Below are positions 1 through 7,644 of a stretch of 64,000 nt of DNA, piece by piece. A program made the translations under genes and the position numbers. The notes under the pieces were generated by a model. It was not told where the DNA came from, made no database searches, and saw only the letters and a program-made list of their open reading frames with translations. Each line of letters starts with the position of its first letter. Position 1 is the stretch's first letter. This DNA comes from Acidobacteriota bacterium (GTDB taxonomy: Bacteria > Acidobacteriota > Terriglobia > Terriglobales > SCQP01): assembly GCA_027314025.1 (NCBI GenBank), contig DAHVCP010000011.1:1-64000 (forward strand), read 5' to 3'.

Positions 1-2
1 AG

Positions 3-389
3 CCACGCCAATTCATCGTGCCCGATGGCGCGCCCTTCCCGCTGCTGAGCCTGGGCGATGTCCTCGTTTACGGGGCGATCATGGCGCAGATGGCCTCGGC
101 GACCAGCCCGGCGGGCGATTCCGGCGGGGGCGGGCAGCGCATTCGATCCTGGGCCGACAAATTATCGGCCGCCATGCGCATTGGGAAGACGATGGATGCG
201 CAGTGGCGGGCGGATTTCCTTTTTCACAAAATCGAAAAAGACGCCAAAGCGGCCCAGCCGCCCGGCTCTGGACGCTCCCGCTGGCCGCCGCGGTTGGGCT
301 TCGACCCGCGGCGGCGAAGCCCATTGGCGCCCAAAGGCCTTCCGGCGTGCCGCGATTCGCGCAGGACATGCGCATGGCGATTTTTCTAG
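3..389 (+). CDS. C-terminal part of an unrecognised, possibly membrane, protein (partial)
   Basis: An open frame enters from the left edge and stops with TAG at 387-389. Its first half reads like real protein: a hydrophobic stretch containing LLSLGDVLVYG is followed by a charged tail with WADKLSAAMRIGKTMDAQW. A pattern of the form SxGDVL near the C-terminus recalls DUF5317-type membrane proteins, but this is from memory and weak. The last 40 or so residues are Arg/Pro-rich and look like GC-biased readthrough, so the true stop may have been altered. There is no start codon in the window. Confidence 0.35.
   Translation, partial: PRQFIVPDGAPFPLLSLGDVLVYGAIMAQMASATSPAGDSGGGGQRIRSWADKLSAAMRIGKTMDAQWRADFLFHKIEKDAKAAQPPGSGRSRWPPRLGFDPRRRSPLAPKGLPACRDSRRTCAWRFF
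296..322. repeat. 8-bp inverted repeat in the spacer upstream of the Rhs fragment
   Basis: GGGCTTCG and CGAAGCCC face each other across an 11-nt loop. There is no T-tract, so it is not a convincing intrinsic terminator. The surrounding 390-510 stretch is GC-rich and I see no gene in it. Confidence 0.35.
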
Positions 390-510
390 GCGCTCGCGGA
401 GCTCCCAAATCCCGCCCCGAGCGGCGGCCCCGGGGCGGGCCAGCTGGACCGTGCGACCCGTGGCGGGCGGGCCGCACCGCCGTTTGGCCCTGCGCCGGGC
501 ATTACAATCA

Positions 511-1638
511 GTGCGTGGCCAACGCAGCGGATGGCGCCCCCAGTACGTCTACAACGCCCTCGGCCAACGGGTGGAAAAGATCGTCGGCGGCGTAGCGAAA
601 TATTATCTCTACAACCCCGCCGGCAGAGCCGTGACAATGCTAGACCAAAACGGGAATTGGTTGCGCGGCGAGATTTTTGCGGGCGCCAGGCACATCGCCA
701 CCTACGACAACAACACGACGTATTTTGATGATTCGGACCGGCTGGGCACGCTGCGCATGAGCGCGACCCTCGCCGGCTACGAGCAGTCGGAATGCACCAG
801 CGGGCCCTTCGGCGAAGGGATGAGCTGTGCGGGCAGCCCCACGCCATTGCAATTCACCGGCCAGCAGCACGATGCGGAGACGGGGTTGGATTATTTTCCC
901 GCACGGTATTACACCTCAACCTGGGCGCGGTGGATGGTTCCCGACTGGTCGCCGGTGCCCACGGCGGTCCCCTACGCCAACTTCGTCAATCCGCAAAGCC
1001 TCGACCTTTACGTGTATTTGATGGACAATCCGGTCAGCGGGACCGACCCGACGGGGCACTCCCATTCGGTCTATGACGGCGCCGCCCACGTGATCTATCT
1101 CGTGGCCCACGGCGGCGCGGTGGTCAGGCATTGGACCGCTTACAACAATGTGGCGATCCGAAACGATAACACCCTACTAATAACGGCAGGGCCGCTGCCC
1201 AACGGCAGGTATGCGATCCGACCTGTTGATCGGCACGGGGCGAGGCTCCACCTCGGGGGCTCCCGGTCGAGCGCCTACGGCCCGGGCGGTATCATCCACA
1301 TCCGAGAACATACGGTGTTTGGGGGAAGGGTCAGCGTGGCCTCCGGGGTCGGCGTCCATGGTGGCAGGGAAGGCTTTCCCTGGATGGGGTACTTGTCCCT
1401 CACGAACGGCTGCGTGCGGACCTGCAATCAGGGGATGTTGAACATCAACGGGTGGCTCCGCGCCCACCCTAACGATCCATTGCATTACCTCCAGGTGAAA
1501 AATAACCAATTGGACGTTCGCACCTGGGTCCGGGGTGCGGAGGAAGAGTGCGAGGCGCAGACGGGCACCGTCGGCTGCAAGGCGCTCGCACAGTACATCG
1601 GGAAGCATCCAAACGTGTTGGGAGGAGACAGCCGGTGA
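511..1638 (+). CDS. Orphan Rhs-repeat C-terminal fragment with L,D-transpeptidase-like toxin tip
   Basis: Residues about 10-190 are the end of an Rhs/YD core. They contain YVYNALGQRVEK, then TGQQHDAETGLDYFPARYY, then a PVSGTDPTG segment that marks the usual junction with the variable tip. The tip (about 190-375) carries HGG (His283) and, 18 residues later, TNGCVR (Cys301). This is the spacing and shape of the His/Cys active site of L,D-transpeptidases, also used by Tlde1-type peptidoglycan-targeting toxins. The open frame extends upstream to 58 but shows no Rhs repeats, so most of the Rhs body is missing. GTG at 511 is only a convenient start without a ribosome-binding site. The neighbour at 1635 is translationally coupled. 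The toxin role is inferred. The tip could alternatively be a housekeeping transpeptidase domain captured by an Rhs scaffold. Confidence 0.7.
   Translation: MRGQRSGWRPQYVYNALGQRVEKIVGGVAKYYLYNPAGRAVTMLDQNGNWLRGEIFAGARHIATYDNNTTYFDDSDRLGTLRMSATLAGYEQSECTSGPFGEGMSCAGSPTPLQFTGQQHDAETGLDYFPARYYTSTWARWMVPDWSPVPTAVPYANFVNPQSLDLYVYLMDNPVSGTDPTGHSHSVYDGAAHVIYLVAHGGAVVRHWTAYNNVAIRNDNTLLITAGPLPNGRYAIRPVDRHGARLHLGGSRSSAYGPGGIIHIREHTVFGGRVSVASGVGVHGGREGFPWMGYLSLTNGCVRTCNQGMLNINGWLRAHPNDPLHYLQVKNNQLDVRTWVRGAEEECEAQTGTVGCKALAQYIGKHPNVLGGDSR
1621..1626 (+). promoter_or_regulatory. Ribosome-binding site of the candidate immunity gene
   Basis: GGAGGA lies 8 nt before GTG at 1635, inside the end of the Rhs fragment. 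It decides the start: the frame is open upstream to 1548, but only this GTG follows a strong Shine-Dalgarno and opens a signal peptide. Confidence 0.7.
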
Positions 1639-2411
1639 GGGAAGCACTTAGGAAAGCCCTCTGGGCGTGCTCGGTCTCAGTGGCGCTGACTTCGCTGTGC
1701 GCCGCGCAAGCGGCGGCGAAGAAAGGGCAGGCTCCCGACCCGTGCCAGGCGCGCGACCGATGTCTAAGGCTCTACCGGCTCGGGAAAGCCCCGAACGTGG
1801 CGGCGCTGAAAAGGGCCTATCACGCGGGCTGCGACGGCTATTCGGAGGAGGCGGTGCGGGCGCTGCGCCTGTATCAGCTCGGCGCTCCGGGCGGTGCCAA
1901 AGGGCTGCTGAATTCCATGCCGCGCGGGATCGGCGACTTGATGTCGTTCCTGTGGCTCACGAGCATGCCAGGGGCTGAGACCGCGTGGGACATCACGGGC
2001 TCCTATAATACCGTGTACCCCAAAGATGAATTGGTCATGGAGGGTTGTCGAAACGGTGGCCGGGCGGGCAACGTGAAGCTGTTCCAGTCCTATTTTGCGG
2101 CCCTGGCGACGGAATCCGCAGCGCACCCGAAATACCTGCCGGGCTTTTTTGCGGTGTCGCAGATGTTCGGCTACAAGGCGCAGTGGGAAGGGGGCTATGT
2201 GGGCCAAGGCTACACAGCGCTCCAGATCGCACCGATGTTTTCCCGGCTGCTTGCCATCCAGCTCAAGGCGCGGCCCAAACAGTTCGTGCGGTTCTCCTTT
2301 TGGACCAGGTACGGCGGGCCGGCGCTGAAGCAGGCCAAGGCGTCGTTGGCCACGGAGAAGCGGAAGACCGCGCCCGCAAAGCCGGACAAAGGACCCCACA
2401 TGGCGGGGTAA
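1635..2411 (+). CDS. Exported protein coupled to the Rhs tip; candidate periplasmic immunity protein
   Basis: This is a 258-residue protein. A basic start (REALRK) is followed by a hydrophobic run through SVSVALTSLCAAQA, a good Sec signal peptide with a likely cut at AQA. The mature part has four Cys and repeated helical RALRLYQLG-like motifs. I do not recognise a family. The GTG start overlaps the Rhs stop by 4 nt (GTGA), so the two genes are co-translated. Rhs toxins are normally followed directly by their immunity gene, and a toxin that attacks peptidoglycan needs immunity in the periplasm. Export of this product fits that, so I infer an immunity role. It could instead be an accessory secreted protein. 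Confidence 0.6.
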   Translation: MREALRKALWACSVSVALTSLCAAQAAAKKGQAPDPCQARDRCLRLYRLGKAPNVAALKRAYHAGCDGYSEEAVRALRLYQLGAPGGAKGLLNSMPRGIGDLMSFLWLTSMPGAETAWDITGSYNTVYPKDELVMEGCRNGGRAGNVKLFQSYFAALATESAAHPKYLPGFFAVSQMFGYKAQWEGGYVGQGYTALQIAPMFSRLLAIQLKARPKQFVRFSFWTRYGGPALKQAKASLATEKRKTAPAKPDKGPHMAG

Positions 2412-2440
2412 CTTGCGTCAGGTGAGAGGGCAACCTGCGG

Positions 2441-2671
2441 CACTGGAAAGAGCACGGAGAGGAAGAGATTTTGCGAACGCTGCGGCAGGTGGAGGAGGGT
2501 GGGAGGGCGGCCGATGTGTGTCGGGAGCACGGGATCAGCCAGGCGACCTTGTACGTGTGAAAGAAGCGGTACGCCGGGCTGGGGCTAAGCGAGCTGCGGG
2601 AGCTGCGGCAGCTGCGCGAGGAGAATGGGAAGCTGAAGCGGCTGGTGGCGGACCTGTCGCTGGATGTGAGA
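2441..2671 (+). pseudogene. IS3-family transposase OrfA remnant with an internal stop
   Basis: One frame reads HGEEEILRTLRQVEEGG, then ADVCREHGISQATLY, then KKRYAGLGLSELRELRQLRE and LKRLVADLSLD. This is the helix-turn-helix and leucine-zipper region of IS3-type OrfA (transposase_8). A TGA at 2558-2560 sits exactly where family members have Trp before KKRYAG. No OrfB and no clear terminal inverted repeats follow, and similarity ends near 2670. It is a dead fragment. Confidence 0.8.
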
Positions 2672-2810
2672 GCAACACACCTGCAGATTTCGGCAAGCGG
2701 GCACCAAGTCCAGCAAACAAGGACAACAGGAGGACTGCCAAGACGAGTGACGCACCCACTATGATGTAAAGCCGAGTTCTTTGTTTGCGTTGTATTTCCA
2801 AGTCGTCCAT
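2671..2810 (-). pseudogene. 5' end of a small membrane-protein gene, cut by the IS3 remnant
   Basis: ATG at 2810 opens MDDLEIQRKQRTRLYII followed by one strong hydrophobic segment (VGASLVLAVLLLSLFAGLG), a typical single-pass inner-membrane start. About 45 residues in, the reading frame runs into the antisense of the transposase remnant and becomes Ala/Pro/Arg noise. The IS fragment probably interrupted or truncated this gene. Its function is unknown. Confidence 0.4.
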
Positions 2811-2849
2811 TACGAGTCTCTCCGCACCGGTCGAAATCCTCTCGCGCCC

Positions 2850-3353
2850 TGTTCAGGCAGCGTCTTAATAGTCGCCCCTGGCAGGCCTGCAGCTGCGATT
2901 TGGCAGCATCTACGGCGGTGTTGTACTGATGGACAACGCAAGCGTTCCCAGGATGCTGGGCCCACCTAGTGCAAGCTCCACACCTTCCATGCATGCAGGA
3001 GCAAACTCGCCAGTTCCGAGGCATCCGATTAATCCAAGGTCTCCCGGTATGCCGACCGCGGTAAAGAACACTAGGAATTGTGTCTTCAAGGCGGACCTGG
3101 CATCTGAAATGCCCTGCTGGTATTGCGCCTGGCATGCTGCCTGCTTCTGTTGAGGAGTCGGGGGCGGTGTCTGCGGCGTCGCGATAGCGGCGGCGACCAC
3201 GCCATTGCCGTTGTTCCAGCTTCCGCTCGGGCCGGGGCCGTTGGGGTGGATGCTGAGGCCCGCAACCATTTGGTTGGTGAAAAAGCCGAGCCCCTCGCCG
3301 ACACCCGCGATCATTCCCCCAATGGCGCTCGGTGGCGCGACAATCTGCGTCAA
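2850..3353 (-). pseudogene. Broken ORF of unknown family
   Basis: The frame from 3353 reads TQIVAPPSAIGGMIAGVGEG, then a Gly/Pro/Asn-rich linker, then CQAQYQQGISDARSALKTQ and a Gly-rich hydrophobic segment. It stops at 2910. Adding one base near 2925 would continue it as QYNTAVDAAKSQLQACQ, which matches its style, so a frameshift is likely. It has no good start. It resembles the variable tail of a polymorphic secreted protein, but I cannot name a family. Confidence 0.35.
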
Positions 3354-3394
3354 ATTTTCCTAATGAACCATTCGAGTCATTACCGAACGTACCA

Positions 3395-3759
3395 TTTACA
3401 GAAAGGCATACACGAAGCAGCCCGGGCACGCGGGCGGCGCTCCGGCCGATGCCCGGTGGGGGCGTGGAGCGCCATGCCAACCGCGCCTTCGGCCGATCGG
3501 GCTGTTCCTCCGGGGCGGTTGCGAGTTACCCGCGCTGGCCCGCCCGCCAACCGGGCGCCGCACGGCTAATGCCCTCCGCAACGGAACTCGCGGCGCGGCG
3601 CGGCACAGCTGCTGGCGGTTCCCGCCGCCCGGAGGGCGACGGCACGCAGGGCCGGAGCCCTTTCCCACCTGCGGCGCCGGGGCGCAAAGCCGGCGCCCGG
3701 GGCAGGCAAGCCGCACGCGCGGCCTAGGCGCGGCGCGGCCCGCGGAAAACAACGCCGTC
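3395..3759. other. GC-rich intergenic stretch, no gene seen
   Basis: Open frames here are Arg/Pro/Ala-rich on both strands with no motif or start signal. The piece at 3641-3668 (cggcacgcagggccggagcc and onward) resembles sequence at 56417-56445. This hints at a dispersed non-coding repeat. Confidence 0.4.
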
Positions 3760-5016
3760 CTATGCCTTCCCGTCCCGCGCCATCATCTCCTCCAACGTCT
3801 CCCGGCGGCGGGCGAGCTGCGCGCGGCCGCGCCGCAGCACCACCTCCGCCGGCCGCGGCCGGCCGTTGTAGTTGGAGGCCAGCGAGTAGCCGTACGCTCC
3901 CGCGTCCATCAGCGCGACGAAGTCGCCGGATTCAAGCGGGGATAAGGGCCGCGCATGGGCGAAGGTGTCGGCGGTTTCGCAGACCGGGCCCACGACCTCG
4001 GCCGGGCTACGCCGTCCCGGGCGCATCCGCAGCGGCAAAATCTCATGGTAGGCGCCGTACAGCGCCGGCCGGATCAGCTCGGTGAACCCGGCGTCGAGAA
4101 TGACGAAGCGCAAACCGCCGTTGTGCTTGATGTAGAGCACCTGGGATAGCAGCACGCCGGCGGCGGCGAAGATCGAGCGGCCCGGCTCCAGGATCAGCCG
4201 CAGCCCCGCGCCGTCCTTTCCCAGCGCGGCCAGCACCGCGCGCGCGTAGGCGGCCGGCGACGGCGCGCGTTCGCCGGGACGGTAGGCGATGCCCAGCCCG
4301 CCGCCGATGTCCAGCGCCTCCAGGGCGCAGCCCGCGGCGCGCACCTCGGCGGCGAAACGTCCCAGACGCCGCACCGCGGCGGCGAAGGGCGCCGGATCCA
4401 GAATCTGCGAGCCGATATGCACGCTGGCCGCCGTGGCCCGCACCCAGCGATGCCCGGCGTATTGCCGGTACAGCGCCAGCGCCTCGGCGGGCGCGACGCC
4501 GAACTTATGTCCGCGGCGGCCGGTGGCGATATGGCGATGCGTGGGCGCCGCGACGTCGGGATTGACGCGCAATCCAAACGGGGCAATGCGGCGCAGCCGC
4601 CGCGCCCGCTCCGCCAGCAGCGCCAGCTCCGGCGCCGATTCCACGTTGAACAAGCCGATGCCGGCGCGCAGCGCCGCATCCATTTCGCCGGCGGTTTTCC
4701 CCACGCCGGAAAACACCACGCGCCGCGGCTCGCCGCCCGCCGCCAGCACCTGCGCCAGTTCCCCGCCGCTGACGATGTCGAAGCCGGATCCCGCGCGCGC
4801 CAGCGCGGCCAGCACCGCGCGGTTGGCGTTGGCCTTCACCGCCGCGCAGATCTGGTGCGGCACGCGGGCAAACGCCCGCTCATAGGCGCCGTAGGCGGCC
4901 AGCACGGCGTCCAGATCATAGACGAACAGCGGCGTGCCGAAGCGCCGCGCCAGTGCGGCCAGCGGCGTGGCGCCGCGGGCAAGTTGGCCGCGGCGGTAGG
5001 CGAAGGGACGGGACAT
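3760..5016 (-). CDS. lysA: Diaminopimelate decarboxylase
   Basis: This is a PLP-dependent decarboxylase of meso-diaminopimelate to L-lysine, the last step of lysine synthesis, in the cytoplasm. It has 418 residues, normal for the family. The Schiff-base Lys61 lies in AAVKANANRAVL, the PLP-contacting His200 in HIGSQ, the phosphate-binding GGGLG is at 238-242 and EPGRS at 277-281. Cys346 lies in GPVCETADTF and Tyr377 in YGYSLASNYN. ATG at 5016 is preferred over an in-frame TTG at 5025; neither has a strong ribosome-binding site. It follows the phosphatase gene on the same strand after 34 nt, so the two may be co-transcribed. Confidence 0.95.
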   Translation of the reverse strand: MSRPFAYRRGQLARGATPLAALARRFGTPLFVYDLDAVLAAYGAYERAFARVPHQICAAVKANANRAVLAALARAGSGFDIVSGGELAQVLAAGGEPRRVVFSGVGKTAGEMDAALRAGIGLFNVESAPELALLAERARRLRRIAPFGLRVNPDVAAPTHRHIATGRRGHKFGVAPAEALALYRQYAGHRWVRATAASVHIGSQILDPAPFAAAVRRLGRFAAEVRAAGCALEALDIGGGLGIAYRPGERAPSPAAYARAVLAALGKDGAGLRLILEPGRSIFAAAGVLLSQVLYIKHNGGLRFVILDAGFTELIRPALYGAYHEILPLRMRPGRRSPAEVVGPVCETADTFAHARPLSPLESGDFVALMDAGAYGYSLASNYNGRPRPAEVVLRRGRAQLARRRETLEEMMARDGKA

Positions 5017-5050
5017 GGGGTTCAAGAAACCGGGAAACGGCGGGCGGCCC

Positions 5051-6853
5051 TCAGCGCGACTTCAGCACCACCACGGTACGGTCGTCGCCCGGCGCGGCGC
5101 CGCCGGCGAAGCGGTCCAGGTCGGCGAAGATGGCGGCCAAAATCTCTTCCGCCGGGCGGCTGCGCTCGGCCCGCAGCACCGCCTCCAGCCGCTGCCGCCC
5201 GTATTCCTCGCCCGCGGGATTGAAGCCCTCGGTCACGCCGTCGCTGGCCAGCACCAGAACGTCGCCCGGCGCCAAGGTCAGTTCGGCTTCTTCATAATGC
5301 TGCCCGGGCAGCATGCCCAGCGGCAAGCCCGCCGCCTTCACCTGCTGGCAGCCCGCCGCCGTCGCCAACACCGGAAACGGCAGCCCGCTGTTGGCCAGCA
5401 GAATGCGCCGGTTGCGCTCATGCCACAGCACCACCAGCAAGGTCACGAACTGGGCTTCGATTTTGCGCTGGAGCAGGGCGTTGTTGGCCGCCGTCAGCAG
5501 CGCGCCGGGCCCGGGATGATGGCTGGCCTGGGTGCGCAGAATGCCGCTCGCCACCGCGCCATACAGCGCCGCGCCGGCGCCCTTCCCGCTGACGTCGCCC
5601 ACCGCCACCGCCCAGCGCTGCCCGCTGTAGGGCAAAAAATCGTAGAGGTCGCCGCCCAGCTCCTGCGCCGGCTCCGACCGCGCCGCGATCTCCAGCCGCG
5701 GCAGCTGCGGCGCCGCCGGCGGCAGCAGATGGCGCTGCATTTCCCGCGCGATGCGCAGGTCCCGGTCCATGCGCCGCTCCGCCCGCGCCACCCGCTCGTA
5801 CAGCCGCGCGTTGACGATGGCGATCGCCATCTGCGCCGCCAGCGTGGCCAACGTGCGCGCATGCCGCTCGTTGAAGTAGCCCTTGCGGGGATGCTCCAGA
5901 TCCAGCACGCCCAGCACCCGGTCCTGGTACACCAGCGGCACCGCCAGCTCCGATCGCACTCCGGGATTGATGGCGATGTAGCGCGGGTCTTCATGCACGT
6001 CGCGCACCACCACCGGCTCGCGGCTTTGGAAGGCGGCGCCGGTGATGCCCTCATGCACCGGCACGTTGCGCTTGATCTGGATGTGCTCGCCGCGCTTCAC
6101 CGACAGCCGGTGCTCCAACTGGTCGCCCGCGGAGTTCAGCAGCAGCACGCTGAACAGGTCGTAGTCAATCACCCGCCGCACCATCTCCGCCGTCCGCGTC
6201 AGCAGCTCGTCCAGCGAGAGGATGGAGGTCATCTCCCGGCTGATGTCGTTCAGCAGCGCCAGCGTCCGTTCCCGCGTGACCGCGTTGCGGTACAGCTTGG
6301 CGTTTTCGATGGCGTGGGAGATGCGCGCCGCGATCAGCTCCAGGGCGTGCCGGTGCGCTGGCGTGAAGGCTCCGCCTTGCAGCGACTGGATGTCAATGAC
6401 GCCGATCGCCTGCCCGTGCCAGACGATCGGCACCGCCAGTTCCGACCGCACCCCCGGCAGCGCGTGGATGTACCGCGGATCGGCGCCGGTGTCGTTGACC
6501 AGCTGCGTTTGCAGCGTCGCCGCCGCCGCGCCGGTGATGCCGGCGCCGATCTTCACCCGCACCGCCTCCACCACCTCCGGCATGTGCCCCACCGCGAAGC
6601 GGATGCGCATGTCCTGGCTGCGCTCGTTGACCAGCAGGATGGCGAAGATCTCGTACTCAATCACCCGCCGCACGCTGGCCGCCACCCGCCCCAGCACCTG
6701 GTCCAGGTCCAGCGTCGAGGTGACCTCGGCGCTGACCTCCAGCAGCAGTTCGGTCAGCGCCGCGTCCATCCGCACCGGCGCCGCCGCGGCCGCCTCGGCG
6801 GCCTGGCCGTTGCGTTCCGCGGTTTCCGTCTTCGCCTCGGTTTCCCGGCTCAT
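5051..6853 (-). CDS. GAF-GAF-SpoIIE serine phosphatase (RsbU-like)
   Basis: A 600-residue cytoplasmic signalling protein. Two GAF sensor domains (about 30-190 and 200-355) share near-duplicate segments such as GVRSELAVP. A short coiled linker is followed by a PP2C/SpoIIE phosphatase (about 365-600) with GGDLYDF (400-406), GDVSGKG (419-425), ASDGVTEGFN and a terminal GDDRTVVVL metal-binding motif. Such proteins usually dephosphorylate an anti-sigma antagonist; no partner gene lies nearby. ATG at 6853 overlaps the upstream stop as ATGA, which fixes the start and indicates translational coupling with the DeoC-like gene. The same frame is open further upstream but without protein-like sequence. 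Confidence 0.9.
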   Translation of the reverse strand: MSRETEAKTETAERNGQAAEAAAAAPVRMDAALTELLLEVSAEVTSTLDLDQVLGRVAASVRRVIEYEIFAILLVNERSQDMRIRFAVGHMPEVVEAVRVKIGAGITGAAAATLQTQLVNDTGADPRYIHALPGVRSELAVPIVWHGQAIGVIDIQSLQGGAFTPAHRHALELIAARISHAIENAKLYRNAVTRERTLALLNDISREMTSILSLDELLTRTAEMVRRVIDYDLFSVLLLNSAGDQLEHRLSVKRGEHIQIKRNVPVHEGITGAAFQSREPVVVRDVHEDPRYIAINPGVRSELAVPLVYQDRVLGVLDLEHPRKGYFNERHARTLATLAAQMAIAIVNARLYERVARAERRMDRDLRIAREMQRHLLPPAAPQLPRLEIAARSEPAQELGGDLYDFLPYSGQRWAVAVGDVSGKGAGAALYGAVASGILRTQASHHPGPGALLTAANNALLQRKIEAQFVTLLVVLWHERNRRILLANSGLPFPVLATAAGCQQVKAAGLPLGMLPGQHYEEAELTLAPGDVLVLASDGVTEGFNPAGEEYGRQRLEAVLRAERSRPAEEILAAIFADLDRFAGGAAPGDDRTVVVLKSR

Positions 6854-7509
6854 AGCGCGAACACCCCCGCCATGGCGCCCGCCGGAGCGGACCAGCCATA
6901 CCCGGCCGCGCCCACGCCGCGCACCGCCACCGCGTCGGCGCCCCGGCCGCGGGCCCATGCCAGCATGGCGGGCAGCGCGGCCGGACCGCGCGCCGCCGCG
7001 GGCAGCAATAATTTCAGCCGCGCGCCGGCGTCATGGCAGAGCACCGCGGCCGTGGCGATTTCGGCGCCGCAGGCGGCAGATAGATCCTCGCCGCCGCCCT
7101 CCAGCGGCCAGGCGATTTCATCCGCGCCCAACCGCAGGCACTCGCCCGCATCGAACCGCTTGGTCGTCGCCAGCGCGCCCGGGCCGGCGATCCTGGCGGC
7201 GACCCGCACCGGCGTGGGCCGCAGCACGGCCACCGCGGCGGCTAGGTGCACCGGAGGCACTTGCAGCAGCATGCAGCCCGCGCCGCCGATCACCGCCAGC
7301 ACGGCAGGCAAATCCACGGCGCCGGCATCGTCCTCCAGCCACCATTCGCTCTCCGCCCCGCCCATCGGCTCGATTTCCCCGGACTGGCCGGGCTGCCCGA
7401 TCCGCCCCATTGGCCCGAACCGGGCGGATGGCGCGCGGAACGCCCACGCGCTCGGCGCCGCCGCGCCCGCGCCCCGGCCTGCGCCCGCACCAATGTCAGC
7501 GCCGATCAT
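6850..7509 (-). CDS. DeoC-like TIM-barrel protein lacking the Schiff-base lysine region
   Basis: About 219 residues from ATG at 7509; an earlier in-frame ATG at 7581 is possible. The middle reads TTKRFDAGECLRLGADEIAWP, then AEIATAAVLCHDAGARLKLLLP, then ARGRGADAVAVRG. This follows the order of deoxyribose-phosphate aldolase (DeoC) segments: the GADEID strand, the LKVIxET strand and the GADFxKTSTG strand. The last normally carries the Schiff-base Lys, and here it reads DAVAVRGVGAAGYG with no Lys. Aldolase activity is therefore doubtful. The assignment rests on pattern resemblance only. Its 3' end overlaps the phosphatase start by 4 nt. Confidence 0.5.
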   Translation of the reverse strand: MIGADIGAGAGRGAGAAAPSAWAFRAPSARFGPMGRIGQPGQSGEIEPMGGAESEWWLEDDAGAVDLPAVLAVIGGAGCMLLQVPPVHLAAAVAVLRPTPVRVAARIAGPGALATTKRFDAGECLRLGADEIAWPLEGGGEDLSAACGAEIATAAVLCHDAGARLKLLLPAAARGPAALPAMLAWARGRGADAVAVRGVGAAGYGWSAPAGAMAGVFAL

Positions 7510-7644
7510 CGCTAAGTTGCCCCGAATCACGCCCAACCAGTTTACCGGAGGCAAGTTCCCCGCGCCGCCGCGGTGGGTCATGCCGCGCGCCTTTCTGCGG
7601 GCACACGATTGGAGCACAATAAGGGGGCGGCGAAGGCGCCTGCG

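Noticed and set aside
58-510. The extended N-terminal part of the Rhs frame as coding
   Set aside because: It is Arg/Pro/Ala-rich without Rhs repeats and overlaps a different, more protein-like frame from the left edge.
2263-3480. A 405-residue minus-strand frame spanning the IS remnant
   Set aside because: It runs through several unrelated segments, including antisense of the exported candidate immunity gene and the transposase fragment.
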